Positions 22,101 to 33,548 of a stretch of DNA of 64,000 bases are shown here, in pieces. The notes below the pieces were generated by a model. The model was not told the DNA's origin. It saw only the letters and a program-made list of their open reading frames with translations, and ran no database searches. The first letter of the stretch is position 1. Each line of letters opens with the position of its first letter. The DNA comes from Petunia secreta (Eukaryota; Streptophyta; Magnoliopsida; Solanales; Solanaceae). The stretch is taken from contig JARKIP010000065.1 of the NCBI GenBank assembly GCA_029990175.1, positions 8,126,501 through 8,190,500 on the forward strand. The letters run 5' to 3'. The position numbers were made by a program, and so were the translations under genes.

Positions 22101-22891
22101 ATCGACGACCTAAGAGGTGCGCTTATGTTCTATATGAGTAGAACACATGGACTTTTTATAAGTAATCACAACAGTAATCAAGGTACTGATCATGCTGCAT
22201 GTAACTAAGGCATTTCAGTAGCTAGAGTTATTTGAATCTTATCTGGAACCAAGAATTTTTTTAAATCATGTTATGAGAGGAAGAGAACTCTGACTACTAT
22301 ATATTTCTTCTTATTCTCTAAAAAGTCTATTTCTACATCAATCATGACAAAATTTTTTTGCTATAGGTTGTATAATGGATTTGAGAAGTTGTCAGCTCAT
22401 TCACAATCTTAATAGATAGACATTGTGTGAACTTTATACGTTTCATGAAAAGGTGGAGGAGATAAAAATATGAGATTGAGAATGACATTGAAATACAAGC
22501 AGGAACGTGGTGATTTTGAACGGGAAAATGATTGTGCAAGTTGCAAGAGAAAGTGGAGCACGTAGAGAAACGCTTGTCAAGTTATGTTGGAAAAGGATAG
22601 AGCTTTAAGTTGAACTCAAAAAGAAAAGATCAGAGATGAGCATGTTGTAACTTAAACTTGAAAGAAGCAAGTAGTTGGACAAAGGACAAGTTGTATACTT
22701 TCATGGTATTATCAGAAAGAAAGAATCAATCTATTGTCAAAAGGAACATATACAAATAGTTGCAAATCTGGTAAGGATGCTTCAAGGCTGTGATAACATC
22801 ATATTGGGAATAAACTTCAAACGAGATAATGAAGTCTCTGACTTTATCAAGAATATTTGAAGTAGTTAATTTATTTCTGGCTATAGATATG
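19192..22891 (+). other. Old sequence with exon-like fragments, identity unknown
   Basis: This continues the host site split by Athila copy 1. Two exon-like pieces stand out. One spans about 20604-20670, between a TTTTTCTAG acceptor and an AAAG|GTCAGT donor, and encodes NQLYKKELNENREWLYGQN. The other spans about 20999-21135, between a CTACCACAG acceptor and a TTTAG|GTAAAT donor, and includes LKVMKRDLEYQQLLVESEAI. Their phases do not join cleanly. Coiled-coil-like pieces with stops follow (22440-22860). They may be a decayed gene or fragments carried by the Helitron that ends at 22935. I do not recognise the family. Confidence 0.3.
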
Positions 22892-22935
22892 AAAAATACC
22901 CGGGCACCCGTGCGGAGCACGAGCATGCTATCTAG
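22892..22935 (+). mobile_element. Helitron 3' terminus
   Basis: A short hairpin, CGTGC-GGA-GCACG (22909-22921), is followed 10 bases later by the terminal CTAG (22932-22935) and then T. This is the classic Helitron 3' end: a GC hairpin, a short spacer and CTRR, inserted between A and T. The 5' TC end was not found, so the element extent is unknown. Confidence 0.65.
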
Positions 22936-24880
22936 TATTCATTAACTTATTGTCTATTGGACCTTAGTCGTTGTTTCCATTTGTTCTTGATTCTCTCAAA
23001 GCAGATCTCGTATTTGCAAGAACAGAAGTTTTCCGATGCAGTTCATGTTGGATTTTTGGGCTTTTTACCTTTCGTGTGTGGATAAATAAAAGGTTATGTA
23101 CACTTATATATAATTTTACACACTTTATTACAAAAAAATTAATAATATTATTGATATTACAAAATATAACAATATTTTTATGTACAAAAGGCTACAAACA
23201 ACTAAAAAAGGAAAACCTTAGCCTTCACCTCACGTCCCTCCTCCTTGCCGCCTGTTGCCTCCACTGCAACCGCCGGACTGCCGTCAGTCTGCAGAAACAG
23301 TCAGAAACAGTCTAAAACAAATAGAAACTATACAGAATTATGCACAAACCATGGAGAAAAGTGTTGAAACGCAGAAACAATGCAGAAACGGTGCAGAAAC
23401 AATCCGGAAACAATTAGATCCAATGCAAAAACAGTGCAACCTAGAAACAATGCAGAAATAGTTAAATACAGTGTAGAAATAGTGAAGATATAATGGGATA
23501 CAATAAAATATACATGAACAAAAAATCAGGTCTGACTAGAAAAAGGCCAAATTTGACTAGAAAACATTAAAAATGACTGAAAAACACGAGATGTAGCCGA
23601 AAAATATCAAATTTTACTCAATAATCACCACATTTGAACGAAAATACATCAAATATTCAAATATGGGGAATCAAGTATTGGAGGCGATGGAGGAGGGTGG
23701 GAGGATAGGAAATATGTAAAAACTTACTGGAAAAGTGACTTGGTGGCCAAAGTTAGCTGTTGATCAAAACTTTGAAGCTAGATTTACGCTGATTCCACGA
23801 GAATTTGGGGAAAATAGTAGCGAAAATGGAAAGAGGGCGTAGAGAGGAAATCAAAAATATATTTTTTTGTTTTTCAGCGGTGGTCCGCCGGTGGGGAGGT
23901 GGCAGGTATTCGGCGGCAGCGGATTGGGAGTGGAAGAGGGTGGAGGGAGAGAAAATTGGAGAAATGAGAGGGGGAGGCTAGATTTTTGTTATGTCTAGGG
24001 TTTATATGCATTTGCTATGTCTTGTAATTAAGTCTCACTTTCCTCTATATTGTATAATTCTCACAAACTGTCTCTATATTTTGTAAAAAAGGTCACCAAT
24101 TTGAACTTTTGTGTAATTTTTGCATAAATAAATATCCTTTTGAATCAAGCCCACTTATACCATAAGCCAACTAATATTACTACATATAAAAATTAACTTT
24201 AGATCTGATATTGGGGCAAGAAAAGGAGAAATACTGTAGCCAAATAGAGAGACAAAGTGAGCGAAAATGTGCTTATTTTTCTGTACAAAACAGAAAAGTG
24301 CAGCCAACTTTGAGTCGCGATTCCCGCTTTGTTCCTTGTCTGATTGAGCTTATTTTTGGATAGCTTGTTCCTCTCATCTTGATCTTTGATGCGAGTTGCG
24401 TAGCCCCAGATTTTGGCTCATGTACAGTAGTAGTGTTTTGGTGATTTTGCTCATTGCTTCTCTAATTTTTTGGTGCTTTATTTTATGTATTATTGCTCCG
24501 TACGTGTCACTTGTTGTGTATCCAATTGAAGAACATTTTGTACTCTTGTTGATTGATTTAGCAAAAATTTTGTGGGCCGAGGTTGCGTGGTTTTTCCTCT
24601 TCACATTGAAGAAGTGAAAAATAGATATGGCAACTACAAGAGATATGGTCAGAAAAGAACTACATGCCCGTACGTCGTAGTGGAACTGAAGCTACAAGTC
24701 AGCCTACAAAGTGAATTTATTTCTTGCTATTTGAATTTTATAATGGACTTTTATAATGGACTTTTAGTCCTACTTGTGTAATTGATCCATTTACGTTTAT
24801 GTAATTTATGTTGTTGTCATTAAAGGCAACTTTGCTATCGTTTTAATTTATGTTGTGCACATATTTGATCTTGTTGTTCG
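22936..24880. other. Unassigned stretch after the Helitron end
   Basis: Nothing I can name except the degenerate CAGAAACA repeat (23290-23490). A hydrophobic ORF on the plus strand (24396-24617) and its overlapping minus frame have no recognisable motifs and are not called. Confidence 0.4.
23290..23490 (+). repeat. Degenerate CAGAAACA-type short tandem repeat
   Basis: About 15 loosely spaced copies of a CAGAAACAGTG-like unit of 10-15 bp. The ORF reading through it (Gln/Lys/Thr-rich) is a product of the repeat. Confidence 0.5.
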
Positions 24881-25235
24881 CAACATATTGAAGTCGTAAA
24901 ACAGTTCAGTTAGATGTTCCGAAATACGGCTAAATATTAGATGTTCCTATAAATTTCTGAATAATATAAAACATCTTAAATGACGTTCGGAACATCTTGA
25001 CCTCAAACCCCAACCCTAACACCGAATATAACTTTGTTCGGAACATCTAATATATGTTCCAATTGTTTTAACATGTCATTCGGAACTCACATTCTGTTCG
25101 GATAATCTCTTTTGTCGTTCGGAACGAAATATGTGTTAATCTTCTAAACATACCACTTTAACTAAACTAAAATGTATAATAGGTCACTCTAACTTGTACA
25201 TGGGATCATTTCAAGTGATAATCATCATCATTTAT

Positions 25236-25427
25236 CACTACATATGACCAATTATACAAGTTAGAGCGACCAATCTATGATATTATCACTACACATGAAC
25301 AATTAGACAAGTTAGAGCGACCAATCTATGATATTATCACTACCCATGACCAATTATACAAGTAGAGTGACAAATCTATGATATTATCATTACATATGAC
25401 CAATTATACCGTTTGAGTGACCAATTT
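25236..25427 (+). repeat. 51-bp tandem repeat, about four copies, with an inverted copy upstream
   Basis: The unit begins GACCAATTATACAAG, continues TTAGAGCGACC and ends TATTATCACTAC. An inverted partial unit (GGTCACTCTAACTTGTA, 25182-25198) precedes it, making an imperfect inverted repeat. Confidence 0.7.
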
Positions 25428-25582
25428 AGAAAGATTCTAGGAACATTGACGCTTATTTTAGGAACGTCCACTTGTCGTTCTATTATGTGAATGAGATTAT
25501 CCTTCAAAATTTCACTTTAACTCTATCAATCAGTAATATTTTATGATAATCTTTAATAGTTATCTACTTTACTTGTATAATC

Positions 25583-25717
<135 letters not shown>

Positions 25718-25940
25718 GAGCTTTGTTCTTTAAATGTCCGGAACATCTGTTTAGATGTCTGTCGTATCCATTCGGTCATTCAGAATGTACTCTAACTCTT
25801 CACGTTCCCTCCATTGGAAACCAAAAAGGTGCCTTTTTACTATCCCTCAAATTTTCTTTAAATTGAAACCCAAAGTGTGCTTCATACAATAACACAAACA
25901 TTCTATCTACTGTTTAACACTTCTCCAAAAGCTACCCAAA

Positions 25941-26252
25941 ATGTCTCGTTCAAGTTCCAGCCAAAACCAATGGGGACAGTTTCGTGCAAGACAACTCTAT
26001 CGACGCCAAGGAAGAAACCCTCCAAGATTTGAACCAAGATGGAAAATTGCAGTTATCAATTTGTGGTTGGACTACTTGAGTTAATCACTTGGAACTCTTC
26101 ATAATGAAATTTATGCTTTACGACAAGCGCATGAGGAACGTAGCACAACTATGTGAAGATTGGAAAGGATGGCTAGGGAAATATTACATGAGGCTGGAGA
26201 GCGTGCTGAGGACTACTACACTCCACCAGTGTCACCACCAAAAAGTCAGTGA
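25941..26252 (+). pseudogene. Small ORF relic, MSRSSSSQNQ start
   Basis: A 104-codon frame begins MSRSSSSQNQWGQFRARQLY and ends EDYYTPPVSPPKSQ. It is broken by TAA at 26082-26084 and TGA at 26154-26156. The middle is helical and Arg/Glu-rich (QAHEERSTT, then LERMAREIL). It lies 240 bases from the convergent GRF gene and resembles, in layout only, the ORF at 27356. Probably a transposon accessory ORF; family unknown. Confidence 0.35.
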
Positions 26253-26490
26253 AGTTAGTGCTGAGTAAAGGTTGTTTAGGTTGTTTTTTATATCATGTTA
26301 GTATTAAGTTTTACTTTTATTTAAATTTATGTTTAAGAATGTTCGGAACATCTATTAATCAATGCCCTTTGCTATTAATCAATTCCTTTTGCTATTATCA
26401 GTTAAGTATTTCGAACATCCATGAGTTGTTTCATAATTGTCAAAATAATGTTCAAAACTACTCAAGTTATAATGCAATATCACTTACAGA

Positions 26491-26897
26491 TTAAATGCCA
26501 AAATAAATAGAAGACCAAGTATAGAATATGAGAACAATTAGGACGACAACTACACCCAACTTTTTGTGCCATAATCTTGCCCGTTTCCTTTCTTCTTCAG
26601 CAGCCTTCAACTTCTTCAATAGACCCCATATTACTCTCTTCGCATGATCTGGATTCTCTTTATCGTGCCATCTAAAGTATTTGCAATCCTTTCCCTAACA
26701 AAAAAAAAAAAATGGAGGAGTTGAAGAATTTTAACACTAGTAAAAAATTTACAAACCCATCAATTAACCTGTCCAGATTTGCATACATAAAACCTCCTTC
26801 CTATTTTTTCTTGTGTCCACGATGTTGTTAACTTTGCATAATCTCCATATCGACAAAAAGGTACTATACTGCCACTATTAACCGATATATTAGACAT
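26491..26897 (-). CDS. GRF-type zinc-finger protein with C-terminal membrane segment, two exons
   Basis: Exon 1 (26897-26769) and exon 2 (26694-26491) join in phase 0 across a 74-bp GT-AG intron (CAG|GTTAAT ... TGTTAG|GGA), giving an intact 110-aa protein. Residues 15-54 hold a GRF zinc finger: C-R-Y-G, TSWTQEKIGRRFYVC, then DCKYFRWHDKE. The usual second Cys of the CxCG pair is Tyr (TAT), which may weaken zinc binding. A basic helix (LKKLKAAEEERKRARLWHKK) and a hydrophobic end (VVVVLIVLIFYTW, about residues 92-104) follow. GRF fingers bind nucleic acid. Short GRF-plus-anchor proteins are abundant in plants and often lie in transposon-rich DNA. The role here is unknown. Confidence 0.65.
26695..26768 (-). 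other. Intron of the GRF zinc-finger gene
   Basis: The minus strand begins GTTAATTGATGGG and ends with a long T run followed by GTTAG. Joining the exons keeps the zinc-finger motif continuous, which strongly supports the intron. Confidence 0.7.
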
Positions 26898-27282
26898 TTA
26901 GATTAGAAATTTATTGGATTTATTTTTATAATTTGGTTATGGCCGTTTGAACAAGAATGAACAAATATATAATGATCTTGGATTTTTTATTACAATTGGA
27001 AGTCTACAGTAGGCTTTAGATCCTCACGCGCCCAATATAAGTGTTCACGGGTTGGGCCAAGTCAGCACAATATATTCGGAACTACAACATTTGTCGCTCC
27101 AAACAATAAAATGAAGTTCCGAACGTGACGTTCAAAATTTTAAAACTACACAGAACAGCTAGAGTGAACAGTTGCCTCAAAATTTGAGAAGTACACAGAA
27201 CGGCTACCATGCTCATTGTGAACGGTTACAAGTTGCAGAAACAGTCACTTCCAAACAGACTCTTTGGTTACCACTTTACTCC

Positions 27283-27354
27283 TATAAATACCCAACACAC
27301 AATCAAACCATTTCAATCCATACTCGATAATTACCAACAATCAAACCATTTCAA
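27283..27354 (+). promoter_or_regulatory. TATA box and duplicated leader before the 27356 ORF
   Basis: TATAAATA (27283-27290) lies 66 bases before the ATG. The 17-mer CAATCAAACCATTTCAA occurs twice (27300-27316 and 27338-27354), the second ending one base before the ATG codon. Confidence 0.5.
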
Positions 27355-27355
27355 A

Positions 27356-27727
27356 ATGTCTCATCGACCAAGAACAAGAGGAGCAAAGATAAAAGGAGCA
27401 TCCACTTCAAGGCAAAATACACATGAAGTAGTAGATTCACATGTTGAACACATGAATGATGTTTTGGATCAACTAAGGTCTGAAGTCTGGGGATGGAAAT
27501 TTAAGTTCGATGATTTCTTCCATGATTACAAGAAGGACGTGAGAAAGGTGAAGAAGGACATAAGAAGGGTAAAGAGAATACTTAAAGGGCTACTTGCTTA
27601 TAAGGGACTATTGCATGGACTACTACACACCACCAGGATCACCAATAGTACCACCTTAAGTTTGAATGTTTATGTTTATTTTAGATTTATTTTGAATGAT
27701 TATATGAATGTATATTATGTAATTTAA
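27356..27727 (+). CDS. Hypothetical 123-aa basic protein
   Basis: The chosen start MSHRPRTRGAKIKGASTSRQ lies downstream of a TATA box and a repeated leader. The frame is open further upstream, but that part overlaps the TATA box and is unlikely to be translated. The centre is a charged helix likely to form a coiled coil (HVEHMNDVLDQLRSEVWGWK, then DYKKDVRKVKKDIRRVKRIL). No family is recognised. It sits in the GTTCGGAACATC block and may be a transposon accessory protein. Confidence 0.4.
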   Translation: MSHRPRTRGAKIKGASTSRQNTHEVVDSHVEHMNDVLDQLRSEVWGWKFKFDDFFHDYKKDVRKVKKDIRRVKRILKGLLAYKGLLHGLLHTTRITNSTTLSLNVYVYFRFILNDYMNVYYVI

Positions 27728-27773
27728 TTTTCATTTTGAATGCTGAACAATTGACAAATCTATTTGAATGTTT

Positions 27774-27814
27774 CATTTACATTTACATTTTCATTTTCAT
27801 TTTCATTTTCAATC
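27774..27814 (+). repeat. Short (CATTTT)n-like hexanucleotide repeat
   Basis: CATTTA and CATTTT units, about seven in a row. The Asn-Glu-repeat ORF on the minus strand arises from it. Confidence 0.7.
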
Positions 27815-28209
27815 ATGAATATCTTCGCATTTTTCAATAAAGATGTTCCAAACAACTCAAACGCGCGCAGAACATCTGTACATTGCTCTGAACATCTTTT
27901 ATAAATCTCGAACATCAACATGAATGTGGATGTTTCAAACAACTCAAGCACACACATAACATCTTTACACTCCTCTAAACATCTTCTATGAAACTCAAAC
28001 ATCGACATGATGTTCACATATTAAGCATAACCAAAACACAGTGCAAATTAAACATAGGTTATCCATATAAACCTACTAAAGGTAAATAGCCATGCACTTA
28101 TTAGCTAACAAAATAGATATTATCCATCAATATATACATACCAAAATAAAGTTAAAAGATTATCCAAATATTACAGAACTAAATAAAGATAATCCAAATA
28201 TTACAGAAC

Positions 28210-28750
28210 TAAATCAAGGTTTCATTTTACCGTCAAAGATATAAACGACAAAACATTTCCTCCACGCATCTGCAACATTATCACTAATTTTGTTCGTGAG
28301 AGTGTTTGTGAGAACATTCTCAATGTACATCAACGATTAAACTCCGCATAAAGTGCCAGTTAGATTTTGTGGACATTGGAGTTTCTCAAAAACCCAAACG
28401 TCTCATTCTTTCACTTTTCCAGCCAAGTTTTTGAAGAGCTTCGAATTTCTGACATAGACTGGAAACAAGTAGAGAATGTGCATCATTATACTGAGGAACT
28501 TCTCATCTTCATAAACCCCCAGATTTCAATCATACACCAAAATCTTAGCTTTCACCATGTCAAACACTACCGTCACATAATTCGTACCGTTGATGTTGTA
28601 GATAGTGATGATCTTCTTTGCACCAACCCAACTCTTACCCCCTAGGTAGGATAGCTTTCCATGTGCATATTTAAGAAAATCATCATCAAACACATAAGTC
28701 CTCAACTTCAAGTCCATCGGAATATTATCCATCTCCGAATCTATTTCCAT
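28210..28750 (-). pseudogene. Ulp1-type (C48) cysteine protease domain relic
   Basis: The minus strand encodes PMDLKLRTYVFDDDFLKYAH, then IYNINGTNYVTVVFD and KILVYD, matching the Ulp1 core, but Asn-Tyr stands where the catalytic His-Trp is expected. After a stop at about 28526 the homology continues in frame with LFPVYVRNSKL, then WVFEKLQCPQNLTGTLCGV, the active-site Gln...Cys segment with the usual Asp-Cys-Gly read as Leu-Cys-Gly. More stops follow. Ulp1-like domains of this kind are typical cargo of plant Mutator-like and related DNA transposons. The copy is dead. Confidence 0.6.
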
Positions 28751-28769
28751 TTAGATGTAGCATTTGGCC

Positions 28770-29321
28770 AGCCTTTTTATAGTTTAAATAAGATGAATTT
28801 ATTTTATGTGCTTTTCTTCTTCCTGGCTAGCTATCCTATTCTTTGAGGTGGCTAGTCTGCCCCACTTATTGAGTCCTTTTGATTCACCGTTATTTGTTGT
28901 TTGTTTCTTGTCTATTTATTTCGTTTCGGCAGGTTCGCTCCAGGATTGAGTTCGCCACATTGTTCAGGAGCGAAGACGACTTCAGCTGTCATGGTGAGCC
29001 AGCTTTTATTCTGGATAGCCTCCTATTTTATGTTTATTATTTCAGTTATATTTTGCTTCCTTCAGGAGGCGTATGTATTCTTTTGTACTCTTAGATATCT
29101 AGTCTGGATAGTCCTAACCCCAGTATGTTGGGTAGTCAGCTGTAACTTCTTTTGTGCAGCTTATGTATAGCTATGTTTATGTCTTTTTAGGTCGTATTTC
29201 TTATCTGAAAGTTGATTTTATGTTTACTTTTGTGAATTCAATTCAGAAGGGTCGCCCGAAGGGTCTAGGGGAGGATGTTGGGTGCCCGCACGGCCTATTT
29301 GAAATTCGGGTCGTGTCAGAG
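28770..29321 (+). repeat. LTR-like fragment (chromovirus-type 3' end)
   Basis: This stretch ends GGTCGTGTCA, which resembles the GGGTCGTGACA end of the Tekay LTR elsewhere in the window, and LINE homology starts directly after it. The sequence before it (TTCGGCAGGTTCGCTCC, GGGTCGCCCGAAGGG) has the feel of a chromovirus LTR. The left edge is unclear and there is no partner LTR, so it could be a solo or truncated LTR. Confidence 0.35.
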
Positions 29322-32230
29322 GATTTCCATGACTGTATACTAGACTCTCAACTAGAAGAGATTGCTCACACTGGGTGCAAAATCATATGGAATGATAGAC
29401 AAGACTCCAGGATTTTTTCTAAGCTGGATTGGGTATTCATTAATGGAGAATGGCTAGACAACATGGCACCTTGTGTCACCAACTTCCTTCCAGAGGGCAT
29501 AAGTGACCGCTGTCAAATTCTGGCAATTGAAGTGACTACAAACATTAGAGCACAGAAAGCCTTTAAGTTTAATAATGCTTGGGCACATCATCCAAGGTTC
29601 CTAGAAATGGTTAAAAAAAAGGTTGGAGATGCCAGTAGAAGGCTGTCTGATGTTCCAGATAGTAAAGAAACTGAAGGAGTTAAAGATAGAGCTGAGGTGT
29701 TTGGCAGGGAAACCACAAAGTGGACTAATGAAAGAGGCGAAAGAGGCTAGATAAGCACTAAATTCAATACAACAAGAATTACAAACAAGACGTACCGACA
29801 CACAGGTGCAAAAGGAAGAGAGAGAAAAATAAGAGCACTTCAGGAGAATCTCATTTCTAGCTTAAGTGCAGCTTCAACAGCAAAGTAAACTGGATAACAC
29901 TTACAAAATACTTCTTGTCAATCCTGAAACAAAGAACACTCCAGCAAGCAGTGACTCAGATTCAAGATGAACGAGGAGTAGTACACACTGATCTAGATGA
30001 AGTAGCAGGTATGCTTTTGAGGTTCTACAAAGCACTACTAGGGGTGGAAGTGAGAGATAGATCAAAGGCAATAGAGAAGTTTCTGCATTTTGGGAAGAAG
30101 GTGAATGTGGAGCAGCAACTAGAACTGATCAAGCAGTATGATAGGAAAGATGTGAAGAAAGCAATTTGGGGCATCAAAAGCACTAAAAGGCAAGGCCCAG
30201 ATGGCTATAGTAGTGAGTTCTTTGAGGCTGCATTGAGCATAATAGGAGCTGATGTGTCAGATGCAGTCCTGAAAAGCCTACACCATAGGAAATTGTTGAA
30301 ACAGCTCAATGCTAATGTCATTACATTAATTCCAAAAGTTCAGAACCCCCAGCTTGAAAGTCAGTTCAGGCCTATATCTTGACGTAATGTTCTCTACAAA
30401 TGTGTCTAAAAAATGATATGTGAATGGTTGAAAGGTGTTGTCTCAAATATTGTGGCTGAGAATCAAGCTGCTTTCATTAGAGGAAGATCACTTGTCCATA
30501 ATGTGTTAATCTTCCTGGATATTTTGAGGCACTACAACAGAAAGACTAGTGCAAGGTGCCTAATGAAAATTGACCTAACGAAGGCTTATGACATGGTGCA
30601 TTAGGGATTCCTAGAAGAGGTGCTGATTGTTCTGAAATTTCGTACTAGCTTTGTTCAGCTGGTAATGGTATGTGTAAGCTCACCCGCATTCTCAGTTAAA
30701 GTAAATGGCACTACACATGGTTATTTTGAAGCAAAAGAGGGTTTAGGCAAGGGGATCCTATGTCTCCCCTGCTTTTTTCTTAGTCATGGATTACTTTTCA
30801 AGAATGATGAAAGTAGTAGGGAAGTTACCTGATTTCAAGTTCCATCCCATGTGTAAGAATTTGAAACTGAACCATTTAATCTTTACTGATGATCTCATGG
30901 TGTTCTGTAAAGGAACTCTAAAAGCAGTACATAGAGTTATCGAGGTACAATACTTCTCAAAGTGCTCTGGGTTGATTGCTGATATAGAGAAGTCTTGTAT
31001 ATACTTAGCTGGGGTTACAGACTCTATGAGAGCTGAAATTGTCCAATGAACAGGGTTCCAAGAGGGAACTTTTCCTATGAAGTATCCGGGGCTTCCATTA
31101 TCTCCTAAGAAGTCGAGCAAAGCTGATTGTAAAATGTTAATTAACAAAATAGTGGCCAAAATTAACCGAGTTGCATCCAGGCACTGGGCATATACTGGAA
31201 GGCTGCAAGTAATAAACTCTGTTCTATTTTCAGTGCACAACTTTTAGGGAACAGTATTCCTATTGCCTTAAAATGTAACTAAAGAAGTGGATAAAAGATG
31301 TAGGGAGTATCTTTGGGGAACTGATGCTGAACCCAAGAAGGTGCCTCTGGTATCTTAGGACAACATCTGTGTACCTAAGAAACTTGGATTCTTTAATATA
31401 AGGTGTTGCAAAATATGGAACATGGCCTCTGTGGGCAAACTTATATGGCAATTGACACAGAAAAAAGATGTGATGTGGGTAAAATGGATTCATGAACTCT
31501 ATATGAGAAAACATAAGGAATTCTGGACCTATGAAGCACCAGCAGATAGTAGCTGGCACTCGAAGAAAACAAACAAGCTGAAAAGGAGTATGGAAGGCTG
31601 GTACATTAATGTGAAATACACTCTAACAGCCTCTGGTGATTATTCTGTCACTGAAGGTTATATAAACCTAATAGGGAACAAGAAGATCAACCCTGTTGTA
31701 GAGCTCATTTGGACATCAGTGGCCATGCCTAAAGCAAGATTTATCATGTGGCTAGCAACCAAAGCCAGATTGCTAACCTAAGATAGAATGATCAGGCTGC
31801 ATATCAAATGTGGTGATGACAGCTGCTGCCTGTGCGACACTAACATGCAGGAGACACATGAGCACTTATTTCTACCATGTCTCTAGTCTAATAAGCTTTT
31901 GATGGAGGTAAAACAATAGCTGCAGCAAAAGTTGTGTAGTAGAAAAATCCTGTACATTCTGACCTGGATAAAAAGGCAAAGATGGAACAGATGCAAGAAA
32001 GAGATCATGGTAGCTGGACTAGGACTTGTAGTATACCACACATGGCTAGCAAGGAACTAGAGGTTATTTAGGAATAACATTCTAACACATGAACATGTAA
32101 TGGCTCTGATCAAGCAGCAACTAGTAGCTAGGCTTTTGCATATTCATGATACTAGGAAAGCTAGGAAATATAGGAACTTTATCCTAAGTTTGTGTAATTA
32201 GTTCAGTTTGAGGCCTTATGTAGTATCAAA
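29322..32230 (+). pseudogene. L1-type LINE, 3' part: endonuclease end, RT, zf-RVT
   Basis: Homology starts inside the endonuclease (FHDCILDSQLEEI, then IFSKLDWVFINGEW) and passes through the RT: RQGPDGYSSEFFEAAL, NQAAFIRGRSLVHN, and the catalytic FTDDLMVF near 30877. It continues into the LINE C-terminal zinc-binding RT-associated domain (CCLCDTNMQETHEHLFLPC). Many stops and frameshifts (for example 30379, 30602, the 30750 region, 31046, 31779) make it a relic. It ends near 32200 without a clear poly-A tail. The 5' half of such a LINE lies inverted at 34265-35930. Confidence 0.85.
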
Positions 32231-32875
32231 AAAGGTGCTACTAATAAGTGCTCTTTAGGTGTAATAGGTTGGTCTTGTTAATGGTATTGACAATGTTATC
32301 AAAAAATACTCCTTTCTCAAACTCAAGTTTTTCAAAACTTCCTTGAACTCCATCATGCCGCTGGCCAACAACGATCGAATAGTAATCTTCGACTGAAAAG
32401 GTTATGGCCGACCAGGTAGGTGTGGTAGAGGACCTCAACATTCGCCAACAAATAATGATGACTATCATCTTCATGCTGCACATGATTTTAGAATTTAATC
32501 AATAAATGATTCAGAGCTATAATAAATAAGGTTACAAGAACATCCTTAAATGTTCAGAACATAATGGTGATGATAATCTGAATTACTAATTAAGCGTTCA
32601 GAACATCTTTAGTTAGAATGTTCAGAGCGACTTGATGAATGCTACCAACCTTTATCTTGATGTTGGGAACATTACATAAGTCATTTAGAATATTCATATG
32701 GATGTTTCGTATATTTCACGAGTTTCAATTCAACTATTACCTGGGGCTCCTCCATCTTTAATTCAGATATTCCTTCTGGTCCTGCTCTTCCTCAACATCT
32801 TCGCCTAAATCTTTTTGCACATCCTCAATGACTTTCTGACATGTTTCAACATCCCTACCTACTTCAACTACTTTT
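32231..32875. mobile_element. GTTCGGAACATC-type repeat block (right block, start)
   Basis: Motif variants (TGTTCAGAACAT, GCGTTCAGAACATC) reappear directly after the LINE, showing that it sits inside the same repeat unit as 24880-28250. A minus-strand open stretch (32241-32483) has no recognisable motif. Confidence 0.35.
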
Positions 32876-33548
32876 TCACGATCCTTCGAGAATTTTCTTT
32901 TTAAAATTCATCCACCAGCTCTCTTCTTCTTCTTCTTCTTCTTCTTCTTCTTCTTCTTCTTCTTCTTCTTCTTCTTCTTTTTTTAATGCTTTTTGGACCC
33001 TCTCTTCATCTACTTCTTCACCTTTTTCTGTAGAATCCATCTCAAGAACATCAACTTCCACATGTTTCATCTTCCTTTCTTTATAATCTTTCTCACGATC
33101 AACAACTTCATTTGATTCAAAAGTACCCTCCTCCCTAGGCCTCAAAAATTTTCTTTTTAACTGTTCACCAAGAGCGACACATCTGAATCCTCTCTTCTTA
33201 AAATGGTTTCTGCACGGTCATCTCTAGCCTTCTCCAAAGCCTCTCCACCTCTACTTAAATCATAAGTGCCTGCTGGGCTTTGGCTTTCCATGATTTCCTC
33301 TTGTTGAGCACCTGCTTCTCCTTGGTTTTGAGCAGTTGCTTCTCCTTGGTCACTGTTACTCTCCACAACCAATCATCTCCTTGATTTTGGACGTTTAGGA
33401 GCAGGTTCTATAACTATATGAGTACGTTCAGAACTAGGAGTACTAGGACTCTTTTAGAATTTCTCTTCTTGGGAGTCTTTATAGGCTTTTTCTTCTGCTC
33501 AGGTTTATCTTTCCGATGTGTTGGTTTTCTCGAGCGTACATTTACCAT
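32876..33548 (-). pseudogene. Charged, low-complexity transposon ORF relic
   Basis: It starts MVNVRSRKPTHRKDKPEQKK (33548) and shifts frame near a short A run. It continues IVIEPAPKRPKSRR, then a Gln/Glu-rich part (SNSDQGEATAQNQGEAGAQQ), shifts again and ends in a poly-Glu run encoded by the (TTC)n tract. Basic N-terminus plus acidic linker fits the N-terminal part of a Ulp1-carrying transposon protein, whose protease end may be the relic at 28210-28750. That link is an inference. Confidence 0.4.
32922..32980. repeat. (TTC)n microsatellite
   Basis: About 19 perfect CTT/TTC units. It encodes poly-Glu on the minus strand and poly-Ser on the plus strand. Confidence 0.9.

Noticed and set aside
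23255..23461. Gln/Lys/Thr-rich ORF
   Set aside because: Arises from the degenerate CAGAAACA repeat; no conserved motif or promoter.
24396..24617. Hydrophobic 73-aa ORF resembling a membrane protein
   Set aside because: AT-rich sequence gives hydrophobic frames by chance; no promoter, intron or family evidence.
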